Assembly (NCBI GenBank): GCA_963733395.1
Contig: CAVTCZ010000009.1
Span: 297,831-361,830, forward strand
Reading direction: 5' to 3'
From: JADKAV01 sp963733395
GTDB taxonomy: Bacteria > Actinomycetota > Actinomycetes > S36-B12 > UBA10799
Length of the DNA stretch: 64,000 nt
The translations under genes were made by a program, and so were the position numbers. The notes below the pieces were generated by a model. It saw only the letters and a list, made by a program, of their open reading frames with translations. It ran no database searches and was not told the DNA's origin. Of the stretch, positions 9,145 through 18,361 are shown one piece after another (the first letter of the stretch is position 1; each line of letters starts with the position of its first letter).

Positions 9145-11224
9145 TCACTGGGGTTGCTGGACACTCCGGAAGCCACGCAGCCGCAGGCTGTTGAGCACGA
9201 CGAAGACCGACGAGAAGGCCATCGCTGCTCCCGCCACCATGGGCGTCAGCATCCCGGCCATGGCCAGCGGGATCGCCGCGCTGTTGTAGGCGAACGCCCA
9301 GAAGAGGTTCTGCTTGATCGTGCGCAGGGTGGCCCGACTCAGCCGGATCGCGTCCACGATCGCCAGCGGGTCGCTGCGGACCAACGTGATATCGCTGGCC
9401 GCAATGGCGACGTCGGCGCCGGCGCCCATCGCGATACCCAGGTCGGCCTGCGCCAAAGCTGCGGAATCGTTCACCCCGTCACCCACCATGGCGACGCGCC
9501 CGCCCGCCTCCTGCAGGCGGGCCACCGCTTCCTGCTTGTCCAGCGGCTTGACCTCCGCGACGACCTCGTCGATACCGACCTGCGCCGCCACCTCCGCCGC
9601 GGTCGCCCGGGTGTCGCCGGTGAGCAGCACGGTACGCAGTCCGAGATCCTGCAACTGCGCCACCGCCGCGGCACTGCTGGCACGCAGGGTGTCGGTGATG
9701 ACTATCCGTCCCCGCACCTGACCGTCCCAGGCCGCCACCACGCCTTCCTCGGCAACCGTGAAGCCGCAGTTCGCGCAGCCAGCCCGGCGTTCCTGCCACC
9801 ACGTCCACGCCGTCGACGGTGCCCTTCACGCCTCGTCCCGGAACTGCTTCGAACTGCTCCAGGACCCCCCGCTCCGGCAACGCCTGCGCGATCGCCCGCC
9901 CGATCGGGTGCTCGCTGCCGGACTCCAGGGTGCCCACCAAACGCGCGAAGTCCGGTGCAGCCGAATCCACCTGCACCTCGATCCGGCCCTGCGTCAGGGT
10001 GCCGGTCTTGTCCAGCACGACGGTGTCGATCGCGCGGGTGCGCTCCAGGATCTCCGGCCCGGAGATGAGCACACCCAACTGCGCGCCTTTGCCGGTGCCC
10101 ACGAGGATGGCCGTCGGCGTGGCCAGCCCGAGGGCACAGGGGCAGGCGATGATCAACACGGCCACTGCCGCAGTGAAGGCATCCGTCCAGCCGGCCCCCG
10201 TCAGCAACCAGCCGGCAGCGGTCAGCACCGAGAGCACGAGGACGACCGGGACGAAGACCGACGACACCCGGTCGGCCAGCCGTTGTACCGGGGCCTTGCC
10301 GGTCTGTGCCCGCTCCACGGCGGCGGCGATCTGAGCCAACTCGGTGTCACCACCCACTCGCTCGGCTCGTGCGATCAACCGGCCGTTCTGGTTCACCGCG
10401 GCGCCGATCAGCGGATCACCCGGAACCACCGTCACCGGCACGGACTCGCCGGTGATCAGCGCGTTGTCCACCGAGGATGTACCTGAGACCACGACGGCGT
10501 CGGTCGCGATCTTCTCCCCGGGTCGTACCACGAACTCGTCGCCCACCCGCAGTTCGGAGATCGGCACGAGCACCTCCTGGCCATCGCGCAGGACGGTGGC
10601 CTCCTTGGCGCCCATCTTGAGCAGCGCGGTGACCGCCTCGCCCGCCCGTTCCTTGGCCCGCGACTCCGCATAGCGTCCCGCGAGCAGGAAGGTGGCGACG
10701 GTGACGGCGACTTCGAAGTAGATGTGACCGCCCGTGAACAGCGACACGATCGACCAGCCGTAGGCGGCCAGGATTCCGAGACTCACCAGCGTGTCCATGG
10801 TGGTCGTGCCGTGGCGCGCCGCATTGAAGGCCGCGCGATGGAACGGCCACGCCGACCACGCGACGACCGGTGTGGCCAGCACAGCGATGAACCACATCAT
10901 CAGCATCGAGTCGGACATGGCCATGGACAGGATCACGACCGGCACGGCCAGCACCGCGGCCACGATGAGACGTCGCAGCAGGGTGGGGTCGGTGTGATCG
11001 TGCTCGCTGTGCTCCTGGTGCTCCGCGGCGGCGTACCCCGCCTTCTCGACCGCGGCGACGCAATCGTCCACGCTGACTCCGGACGGGATCTGCACGTGTG
11101 CGGAGTGAGTGGCGAAGTTGACCGTCGCCGCCACTCCGGGCAGAGCATTGAGCTTCTTCTCGATGCGGGCCGCGCAGGACGCGCAGGTCATACCCTCCAG
11201 ATCGAGATCGACATGGGTGCTCAC
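9145..11224 (-). CDS. copA: Copper-translocating P1B-type ATPase, frameshifted near 9765
   Basis: GTG 11224 (VSTHVDLDLEG) starts an N-terminal heavy-metal-associated domain with the metal site GMTCASC. Then come the membrane helices, the actuator domain (ITGESVPV), the metal-binding CPC in IACPCALGLATP, the phosphorylation site DKTGTLTQG and, in a second frame, the hinge motif MVGDGVNDSAAL and the last two helices. CPC together with the CASC domain indicates Cu(I) export. An extra C near 9765 splits the nucleotide-binding domain; both halves are otherwise intact, so the enzyme is probably functional in the organism. It lies 37 bases after the 499-aa unknown gene and is likely co-transcribed with it. 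Confidence 0.88.
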
Positions 11225-11244
11225 ACCCACTCGCAACGACGAAG

Positions 11245-11256
11245 ACCCCGTGGGGT
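11245..11256. promoter_or_regulatory. Possible metal-regulator operator upstream of copA
   Basis: ACCCCGTGGGGT has inverted arms ACCCC/GGGGT around a 2-base centre, placed about 20 bases upstream of the copA start. It resembles the C/G-rich dyads bound by CsoR-type copper repressors, but it is short and no csoR gene is in the window. Tentative. Confidence 0.25.
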
Positions 11257-11261
11257 ATTCC

Positions 11262-12761
11262 TCAGGCGTTGCGCACGAACAGCCCGAGGACGGCCGCCAG
11301 CGACAGCACCGAGCGTGGTTCGTAGGCGGCCCGCCACAGCCCGCCGTGGTTGGCGGCATCGGCGAACAGGTCCATCGGGTTGTGCAACTGGCGACCGGGA
11401 TCGGCCGCCGACTGCGGATCGCGCAGGTCGCGTACCAGCAGGGCCGCCATGAGGGTGTTGGCCGTCGCCGGGGAGAACACCTCGACCCCGAACTGACCCG
11501 CGCCCGCGTAGGCCGCCGCCAGTGCCCGGTTCTTCACCACCGACCTGGTCCGGGTCGCCGGCGCCACGTTCAGTGAGACCCGCTGACCCTGGCTGCGGGC
11601 CACCAGCGCCCGCCATCGCTGAAGCCGCTTGGCCAGGGCGTAGTTGGGGCCTTGCTGGGGCACGAGGCAGTCGGCGATGCCCACCTCGCGGCCGGTGTCG
11701 TCGATGACGGTGTCCTTGTAGGCGGGTTCGAACAGATGCGCCAACTGCAGCGGGGCTTGCAGGACCCGCCGGGTGCGCCGCCGGTTCCACCGATCGCGGG
11801 CCATCGCCACCGCGTCCTGCGGTACCGCGAACACGTCGGTCGGCGTGGCCAGGAAGGCCAGGCAGACATCCTGGGTGCCGCGTGCCAACAGGACGCTGAG
11901 CGCATCGATGGCCATGGACACTCGAACGTGCAGCCCGCCATCGGCGTAGGCGTAGTTGCCCAGGGTGAACGGGCCATCGATCTCGCGCAGCCAGGACAGC
12001 ACCGCATCGGTCTGGGAGATGACGTCCAGGCCGGCCACCTGCGCCACCCGCGTGTCGGGGGCGGTGTCGAGGTTCACCGAGCCCCGCGGCACCGGGACGG
12101 CCATGCGACCCGCGGAGTCCTTCGCGGTGGCCATGATCCTGTTCCACAGGTCCTGGTTCGGGAGGTCGACCGCGTAGACCGTGGCCCCCCAGTCCAACAG
12201 TTGCCGCAGCGGACCCATCTCGGCGCCGGCACCGAGCACGGCCACCTGCAGATCTCTGAGGTCCAGCCACTCCGGATGTGCCATGAGCGCACGTACTGCG
12301 TCCGCGAAGGACGGTTCGGCGATCCCGCGTGCCACCCAGTCGTCGAGTTGCCGGTGCAGGTCGTCGCCGGACAGCCGGTGTCCCTTGTACGGCACGGAGA
12401 ACTCGGTCCGGCGCTCGTTGCGCCCGATCACCTCGAAGGTGTCCATCCCTTCGTGATCGCTGACTGCCAGCGCCGCGAGCAGCGGTCGGTCACTGTCCCC
12501 GGCACTCCACACGAAGCGCTCGTGCAGCGAGTCGAGACCCGACTGGGAGACCGTCAGCGCTGCCTGCGGGTTGGCGACCGCGGTCACAACCAGGTCCCGG
12601 ATCGCCGGCAGATACCCCGTGCGCCAGTCCTTGATCACCTCAACCCGGCGCGCCGCGGCTGGGTCGACCCCCCGCAACGAGTCGGCGATGACCGCCCGAC
12701 CCGTGGCCGTGGTGCTGCGGGCCCCGTTGTTCGCGGCGGGGAAGTTGACACCGGTCTGCAT
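11262..12761 (-). CDS. Conserved protein of unknown function with a Rossmann-like core (499 aa)
   Basis: ATG at 12761. Near the middle a nucleotide-binding-like glycine motif is visible (VAVLGAGAEMGPLRQLLDWG followed by VYAVDLPN, with Asp at the end of the second strand, as in NAD-binding folds). The rest (VIKDWRTGYLPAIRDLVV at the start, PNYALAKRLQRWRAL near the end) is helical and soluble-looking; no signal peptide or clear membrane helices except a weakly hydrophobic C-terminus (SVLSLAAVLGLFVRNA). I do not recognise the family. A dehydrogenase or methyltransferase is possible from the fold signature, but catalytic residues cannot be assigned. It precedes copA on the same strand. Confidence 0.6.
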   Translation of the reverse strand: MQTGVNFPAANNGARSTTATGRAVIADSLRGVDPAAARRVEVIKDWRTGYLPAIRDLVVTAVANPQAALTVSQSGLDSLHERFVWSAGDSDRPLLAALAVSDHEGMDTFEVIGRNERRTEFSVPYKGHRLSGDDLHRQLDDWVARGIAEPSFADAVRALMAHPEWLDLRDLQVAVLGAGAEMGPLRQLLDWGATVYAVDLPNQDLWNRIMATAKDSAGRMAVPVPRGSVNLDTAPDTRVAQVAGLDVISQTDAVLSWLREIDGPFTLGNYAYADGGLHVRVSMAIDALSVLLARGTQDVCLAFLATPTDVFAVPQDAVAMARDRWNRRRTRRVLQAPLQLAHLFEPAYKDTVIDDTGREVGIADCLVPQQGPNYALAKRLQRWRALVARSQGQRVSLNVAPATRTRSVVKNRALAAAYAGAGQFGVEVFSPATANTLMAALLVRDLRDPQSAADPGRQLHNPMDLFADAANHGGLWRAAYEPRSVLSLAAVLGLFVRNA

Positions 12762-12792
12762 GGTGGATCAATGTACCGGCGATAACGCGGAT

Positions 12793-13281
12793 CTTCGGAT
12801 TTCAGCGGGGAGTCGCCGGGGAAACGCCCAGGGTTGGGTTCGCCGGGTGGTGCGACTGAGGTCCACAACTGCTCGGCGGGTCACCGTAGCTGCGCCCCAC
12901 CGGCGCTCGCCGTGTTGAGGGTGCGGGCCGGTTGTTGCTCGTGGACCGCGACTGTTGCACGGTTGTCGCCCGCGGACCGCGACTGTTGCGCGGTTGTCGG
13001 TTTCGCACCCCGAAAACCAGCAACGGTGCAACACTCGCGTCCGGCCACCAGCAACGGTGCAACACTCGCGTCCGGCCACCAGCCACCCCGACCGGCACTG
13101 ACTCCCTCAGGGAATCCGAAGCGTCAGGAAAGCGGGGATCGACCGGCTGTGGACCCGACGCCAGCGGGGTTGCGGTCACGGCTCGGTGCTGATCGCGCCC
13201 ATGGGTGTCGTTTCTCCCTGGGCTGTGCGGCTGGTGGTCGCCGGGCGGGTGGATCCGCAGACTCCCCGCTCAAATCCGAAG
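12793..13281. repeat. 489-bp intergenic element with 22-bp terminal inverted repeats (family A, copy 1)
   Basis: The left end 12793-12814 (CTTCGGATTTCAGCGGGGAG...) and right end 13260-13281 are inverted repeats matching at 21 of 22 positions. A third, weaker copy of the same end lies inside at 13100-13125. No coding capacity is evident inside. The element fills most of the gap between the 499-aa gene and glnE, and carries the 31-bp phased array at 12954-13080. Size, inverted ends and lack of a gene recall a MITE, but no transposase is seen and no target duplication is clear. The same end sequence recurs around 40112 and 40387. Confidence 0.6.
12954..13080. repeat. 31-bp phased dyad array (family A, copy 1)
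   Basis: Two left arms, GTTGCACGGTTGTCG (12954-12968) and GTTGCGCGGTTGTCG (12985-12999), begin 31 bases apart. After a 21-base gap, two right arms with CAACGGTGCAAC in inverted orientation begin at 13021 and 13052, again 31 apart. The two right units, 13019-13049 and 13050-13080, are identical over 31 bases. The layout recurs at 40180-40294 and partly at 23272-23358. Confidence 0.75.
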
Positions 13282-13356
13282 CGCCGGTAACGCGCCAACG
13301 AGGTTCAGCCCGAGCGCCCCCATGCCCAGCCGATTTCGGCGGCAGTTGTCCCGTTC

Positions 13357-13386
13357 GTGAACGAAGACACGCGTGCATTCGCTCAC
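13357..13386. repeat. Dispersed palindrome with CACGCGTG centre (family C, copy 1)
   Basis: A 30-base near-palindrome: GTGAACGAAGA, then the perfect CACGCGTG, then CATTCGCTCAC, with three unpaired positions per arm. Bases 13363-13386 recur exactly at 28875-28898 and, with four changes, at 44173-44196. It lies about 80 bases downstream of the glnE stop, outside the family A unit. Confidence 0.65.
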
Positions 13387-13465
13387 CGACGGCACGAACC
13401 ACTCACCAAGTGCCCCAGAAGGGCTGCGGATCCGAACGCTCCGAAGACCGGCGACCGCCGTCACC

Positions 13466-16402
13466 TCAGCCCAGCCCGTAGAACAGCCGTTCCATGACCT
13501 GTCGCGCCCGACGGGTCAGACGACGGTAGTCCTCGGGCATGGCACCCCGGTTGTCGGGCGGGTAGTTCAGCAGGTGAGCCACCCGGGCCAGGGTCCGGTA
13601 GTCCGTCGGCACGGAGTCGCTCGCGCGGCCAGCACTCAGCATGATCGCGTTGCGGATGCTGGAGGCGAGCCGCCAGGCGTCGACGAGTCGCTCGCAGTCG
13701 TGTTCCTGGATCAAGCCCAACGTCGCCGACTGCTCCAGGACCGACACCGTCTGGGTCGTCCGCAACTGCTCGATCTCGTGACCGTGCTGCAACTGCTGCA
13801 GTTGCGCCACCCACTCCACGTCGCTGAGGCCACCGCGGCCGAGTTTGACGTGCAGCGCGGGATCGGCGCCCCGCGGTAGCCGCTCGGCCTCCATCCGGGC
13901 CTTCAGCCGTCGCATCTCCAGCAGGTCCTTCGAGCGACACCCCGCGCGGCCGGGTACCGGATCGGGTCGATCAGCGCCACGAATGCGTCCTGCAGGGGCG
14001 GCGATCCCGCGACCGGTCGCGCGCGCAGCAGGGCCTGCGCCTCCCATGCCGCCGACCACCGCTCGTAGTAGGCCTCATACGACGCCAGCGACCGTACCAG
14101 CGGTCCGTTGCGGCCCTCGGGACGCAGATCCGCGTCCATGTCGATGGGCGGGTCGGGGCTGGGCAGCGCCAGCAGCCGCCGCAGTTCGTTGGCCACCGCC
14201 AGCGCGGCATCCGAAGCCACCGCTTCATCGACACCCGGCCGGGTGCGGTAGACGAACATGACGTCGGCATCCGACCCGTAGCCCAACTCCTGGCCACCGA
14301 ACCGGCCCATACCGATCACCACGAACTCCACGAGGTCCTCAGCCTGCCGGCCGTCCACCTGCACGGCCGCCGTCGCCACCGCCAGCGCCGCCTGGATCGT
14401 GGCATCGGCGATGTCGCTCAGCGCCGGCCCCACCTCGTCGATCGTGAGCAGTCCCAGGCAGTCGGCGGCGGACACCCGGAACAACTCCCGCCGGCGGGTT
14501 GCCCGGATGGCGGCGATCGCCGCCTCCGGGTCGGTCTGCCGCAGCCCCGCCGCCAGGGCCTCGGCCGCGATGTCGGCAGCCGGCCGCGGCCGCCGGTGAT
14601 CCTCCTCGGCGAGGATCTGCACAGCATCCGGCGCCCGCAACAACAAGTCGGTGGCGAAGCGGGAGGACGCCAGCAGATGCGCCATGCTCTCGGCTGTCTG
14701 GGACTCGTCACGCAGCAGTCGCAAGTACCAGGGGGTGGAACCCAGAGCATCGGAGACCCGCCGGAACCCCAACAGGCCCGCATCCGGGTCCGGGCAATCG
14801 GCGAACCAGCCGAGCATGACGGGAAGCAACGTCCGCTGGATCGCTGCCCGCCGACTGACGCCACTGGTCAGGGACTCCAGATGCCGCAGGGCACCGCGCG
14901 GGTCCTGATAGCCCAAGGCGCGCAGCCGCTGTTCCGCGGCTTCGGGGGTGAGCCGCGCCTCGCCCGAATCCAGCCGCGCCACGGCGTTGAGCAACGGCCG
15001 GTAGAACAGCTTCTCGTGCAACCGCCGCACCTGGCGGACCTGCTTGGCGTAGGCCGACTCGATCTCGGTGACCGGGTCGTTGCGCATGCCCATGGAACGG
15101 GCGATGACCCGCAACTCGGACTCGCGCTCCGGGAACAGATGGGTGCGCCGCATCTGGCGCAACTGCACGCGGTGCTCGAGGATGCGCAGGAAGCGGTACG
15201 CCGCCCCCATCCCGGCCGCATCCTCCCGGCCCACGTAACCCCAAGTGGCCAGCGCCTCCAACGCCGTCAGAGTCGCACGGGACCGCAGTGTGACATCGCT
15301 GCGGCCGTGCACCAACTGCAGCAATTGGACGGCGAACTCGACGTCCCGCAGGCCACCCCGGCCGAGTTTGATCTCCCGGTTGACCTGCTTCTCGGGGATG
15401 TGCTGCTCGACCCGGCGACGCATGGCCTGCACGTCGTCGACGAAGTTGTCGCGGTCGGCGGCCGACCACACGAAGTCGGAGACGGCATCGACGTACCGCG
15501 CGCCCAGGTCGGGGTCACCGGCCGCCGGCCGTGCTTTCAGCAGCGCCTGGAACTCCCAGGTCTTGGCCCACTTGCGGTAGTACGCGACGTACGAGTCGAT
15601 CGTGCGCACCAACGCGCCGGCCTTGCCCTCCGGCCGTAGCGCCGCGTCCACTTCCCAGATCGAACCCTCCGAGGTCGCGGCGTTCGCGATCTGCATGAGC
15701 CTGCTGGCGATCTGCTGGCCGACCCGCATCGCCACGTCGCTCGGCACGTCCGCCGACCGGGGCTCGGCGATGAAGACCACATCGACGTCGGAGATGTAGT
15801 TCAACTCCTGCGCACCGCACTTGCCCATGGCGATCACCGCCAGGTCCACCTGCCGCGCCGGTTCGCCGATCTCCTGGACCGCCAGTTCGTAGCATCCCTG
15901 CAGTGCGGCATCGGCCAGCGCCGTGAGTTCGGCCATGGTGACTTCCAGGCTCGCCTCCCCCGACAGGTCCCGCGCTGCCACTCCGAGCAATTCGCGACGG
16001 TAGGCCACGCGCAGTCCCAGCATCGGCTGGTCCTCGTGGACAGCTCGCCAGGATCCGCTCCCGGGCCCCGGTCAGGTCATCGGCGGCTACGGCGTCGACC
16101 ATGGCTGGATAGCGCCTCAAGAAGCCGCCGAGGCTCTCTGACAGGCCCAGCAGGGACAGCAGGCGGGACTTGTGGTCCGGTTCGCCGAGGATGCGCCGCA
16201 GGCCCGTCGGGTTGTCGCGCTCGAGGTCCACCAGCACCTCGAGGGCGCGATCCGGGTCGGCGGCCAGACCCAGTTCCAGCGGATCGAGGACATCGTCGAG
16301 ACCGGCGTCGGCCAGCCCCTGCAGTTGCTCGACCGCGGGAGCGACGTCGGTGAAGCCGATCCGCACGAGATCGGTGCGCAGACTCGCCCGGCGCGGACTC
16401 AT
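13466..16402 (-). CDS. glnE: Bifunctional glutamine synthetase adenylyltransferase/adenylyl-removing enzyme, two frameshifts
   Basis: ATG 16402 overlaps the glnA stop by four bases (ATGA). Two nucleotidyltransferase halves are visible: the adenylyl-removase half with AMGKCGAQELNYISDVDVVF and the adenylyltransferase half with GMGRFGGQELGYGSDADVMF; each is followed by a KLGRGGLRDVEF / KLGRGGLSDVEW segment and a helical GlnD_UR_UTase-type domain. It would attach or remove AMP on the tyrosine of glutamine synthetase according to nitrogen state. Frame changes near 16025 and 13945 break it on paper, yet both flanks of each junction align to the family; with about 975 aa it has the usual length. glnE is essential or nearly so in relatives, so I read these as sequence errors. 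Confidence 0.92.
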
Positions 16403-17733
16403 AGCGACAGGTACCGCTCCAACTCGAACCGAGTGACGTGCTTCTTGTAGTCGGCCCACTCCGCCTTCTTGTTCCGCAGGAAGAAGTCGAAGACGTGTTC
16501 GCCCAGCGTCTCCGCAACCAGTTCGGAGTTCTCCATCGCGGTGACCGCCTGCGCCAGGCTGCCGGGCAGCGGCCGCAGGCCGAGGGCCCGGCGCTCACCG
16601 TCGGTCAACGCCCATACGTCGTCCTCGGTGGCCGGCGCGAGTTCGTACTTCTCCTCGATCCCCTTGAGCCCCGCAGCGAGGATCAGGGCATAGGCCAGGT
16701 ACGGATTCGTGGCGCTGTCCAGCGACCGGAACTCAATGCGCGTGGACTGCCCCTTGGCCGGCTTGTACATGGGGACACGGATGAGGGCGGACCGGTTGTT
16801 GTGGCCCCAGCAGATGTAACTCGGGGCCTCCATACCGCCGGCCAACCGCTTGTAGGAGTTGATCCACTGGTTGGTGACCGCCGTGATCTCCGGGGCGTGA
16901 TGCAGCAGTCCGGCGATGAACTGACGTGCCAGCACCGACAGTTGCAGGTCGGCACCGGGCTCGAAGAACGCGTTGGCGTCGCCCTCGAACAGGCTGACGT
17001 GGGTGTGCATGCCCGAGCCGGGGTGGTCGGTGAACGGCTTGGGGATGAAGGACGCCACCACCCCGTGCTCGAGCGCCACCTCCTTGACCACCAGCCGGAA
17101 AGTCATGATGTTGTCCGCGGTGGTCAGCGCATCCGCGTAGCGCAGATCGATCTCCTGCTGGCCGGGGGCGCCCTCGTGGTGGGAGAACTCCACGGAGATG
17201 CCCATGTGCTCCAGCGTCGAGATCGACTGCCGCCGGAAGTCCTGACCCGCCGGGTGCGGGCTGTGGTCGAAGTAGCCGACGTTGTCGACGGGAACCGGAT
17301 CCCCGCCGTCGGTCGGCATGTCGTTGAACAGGAAGAACTCGATCTCCGGGTGGGTGTAGAAGGTGAAGCCCAGTTGCGCCGCCTTCGCCAGTTGTCGCTT
17401 GAGTACCCAGCGTGGGTCGGCGTACGAGGGCGAACCGTCTGGCAGCAGGATGTCGCAGAACAGCCGCGCGACCGGCATGTCGTCACCGCGCCAGGGCAGG
17501 ATCTGGAAACTCGACGGGTCCGGCTTGGCCAGCATGTCCGACTCGGTCACCCGGGAGAAACCCTCGATCGCCGACCCGTCGAAGCCGATGCCCTCCGCGA
17601 ACGCGCCTTCCAGCTCGGCCGGAGCGATCGACACCGATTTGAGGATGCCCAGCACATCGGTGAACCACAGCCGCACGAAGCGGATGTCGCGTTCCTCGAT
17701 GGTGCGCAGCACGTACTCGGTCTGCTTGTCCAT
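16399..17733 (-). CDS. glnA2: Type I glutamine synthetase, GlnA2 type
   Basis: 444 aa from ATG 17733. It starts with the beta-grasp domain (VRLWFTDVLGILKSVSIAPAEL), contains the catalytic segments GFDGSAIEGF, EIEFFLF, SVEFSHHEGAPGQQEIDLR, PGSGMHTHVSLFEG, VTNQWINSYKRL, and ends FELERYLSL. The order and wording match Mycobacterium GlnA2 (Rv2222c), which in that genus also sits next to glnE. It makes glutamine from glutamate, ammonia and ATP. Start overlap ATGA with glnE means one operon. The Tyr of CNPYL/TNPYLAYALILAAG is the usual neighbourhood of the adenylylation site. Confidence 0.95.
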   Translation of the reverse strand: MDKQTEYVLRTIEERDIRFVRLWFTDVLGILKSVSIAPAELEGAFAEGIGFDGSAIEGFSRVTESDMLAKPDPSSFQILPWRGDDMPVARLFCDILLPDGSPSYADPRWVLKRQLAKAAQLGFTFYTHPEIEFFLFNDMPTDGGDPVPVDNVGYFDHSPHPAGQDFRRQSISTLEHMGISVEFSHHEGAPGQQEIDLRYADALTTADNIMTFRLVVKEVALEHGVVASFIPKPFTDHPGSGMHTHVSLFEGDANAFFEPGADLQLSVLARQFIAGLLHHAPEITAVTNQWINSYKRLAGGMEAPSYICWGHNNRSALIRVPMYKPAKGQSTRIEFRSLDSATNPYLAYALILAAGLKGIEEKYELAPATEDDVWALTDGERRALGLRPLPGSLAQAVTAMENSELVAETLGEHVFDFFLRNKKAEWADYKKHVTRFELERYLSL

Positions 17734-17794
17734 GTCCCCATCCTGCCGTATGACGGCGGCGGTCCGGGGCCCGCAGGCGCAGTGCTGGTCCGGG

Positions 17795-17850
17795 TTCTGT
17801 GACGAAGTCGCAGCAACACGTCGGCGTGTCCGTGCGATTTCGTCACAGAA
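17795..17850. repeat. 18-bp-arm inverted repeat (family B, copy 1), possibly a terminator
   Basis: TTCTGTGACGAAGTCGCA (17795-17812) and TGCGATTTCGTCACAGAA (17833-17850) pair at 17 of 18 positions around a 20-base loop. It sits 13 bases after the stop of the leftward peptidoglycan-binding gene as read on that strand's downstream side, i.e. between that gene and the glnA2 start. It could end the upstream transcript. The GTGACGA arm motif recurs at 59165-59280. Confidence 0.6.
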
Positions 17851-17862
17851 GCCGAGCAGCGA

Positions 17863-18279
17863 CTAGTGGAACCTCCAGCAGAACCTCTTGCCCAGCCGCT
17901 TCCACGTCTGCTGACCGACCTTGCCGTCCACGATCAGATCCTGCCGTTCCTGGAACCGGCTGATCGCCTGCGCGGTGCGAGGGCCGTAGGACCCGTCCAC
18001 CACGACCAGCCGACCGGCGTCGTCACGGATCTCGACCGCGCGCAGCACTGCCTGCACGGAACGCACGGCCTTGCGGACCTTTCGGTTCGTGGTCCCCGCC
18101 AGCGCCGTCGACAGCAGGAAGTCGAAGGGATACTTGGTGTTCGCCTGCGGCACGCTCGGGTCGTCGAAGTTGCAGACGGTGTACTTCGACGCCGACGGGA
18201 CAGGGACCCGGGCCTGCGCCGGTGCCAGCGGAGCCAGCATCACCGCCGCGGCCATCGCCCCAACCAGGGATCTGTGCAT
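17863..18279 (-). CDS. Secreted peptidoglycan-binding-domain protein
   Basis: 138 aa. ATG 18279 has a GGAGGT ribosome site four bases upstream, which decides the start. Signal peptide MHRSLVGAMAAAVMLAPLAPAQA. A short domain with one cysteine (CNFDD) is followed by a PG_binding_1-type three-helix domain (DGSYGPRTAQAISRFQERQ ... DGKVGQQTWKRLG) that usually binds the cell wall peptide. No catalytic domain. It is divergent from nadE. Confidence 0.8.
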   Translation of the reverse strand: MHRSLVGAMAAAVMLAPLAPAQARVPVPSASKYTVCNFDDPSVPQANTKYPFDFLLSTALAGTTNRKVRKAVRSVQAVLRAVEIRDDAGRLVVVDGSYGPRTAQAISRFQERQDLIVDGKVGQQTWKRLGKRFCWRFH

Positions 18280-18361
18280 GGCGACCTCCTCGATCGGACG
18301 ATCCGAGGCTACTCGCGTCGGCGGCCAACCGGAAGATGTTGCGGTTTGCCAGACTGAGGCC

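Noticed and set aside
13019..13080. CRISPR-like direct repeats (31-bp identical units)
   Set aside because: Only two direct units without spacers, with inverted partners nearby; no cas genes.
12941..13080. parS or other partition site
   Set aside because: Does not match the TGTTTCACGTGAAACA-type parS; no parA/parB nearby.
13466..16402. glnE as a genuine pseudogene
   Set aside because: All domains are present on both sides of each shift, the gene is coupled to glnA2, and similar shifts affect many unrelated genes.
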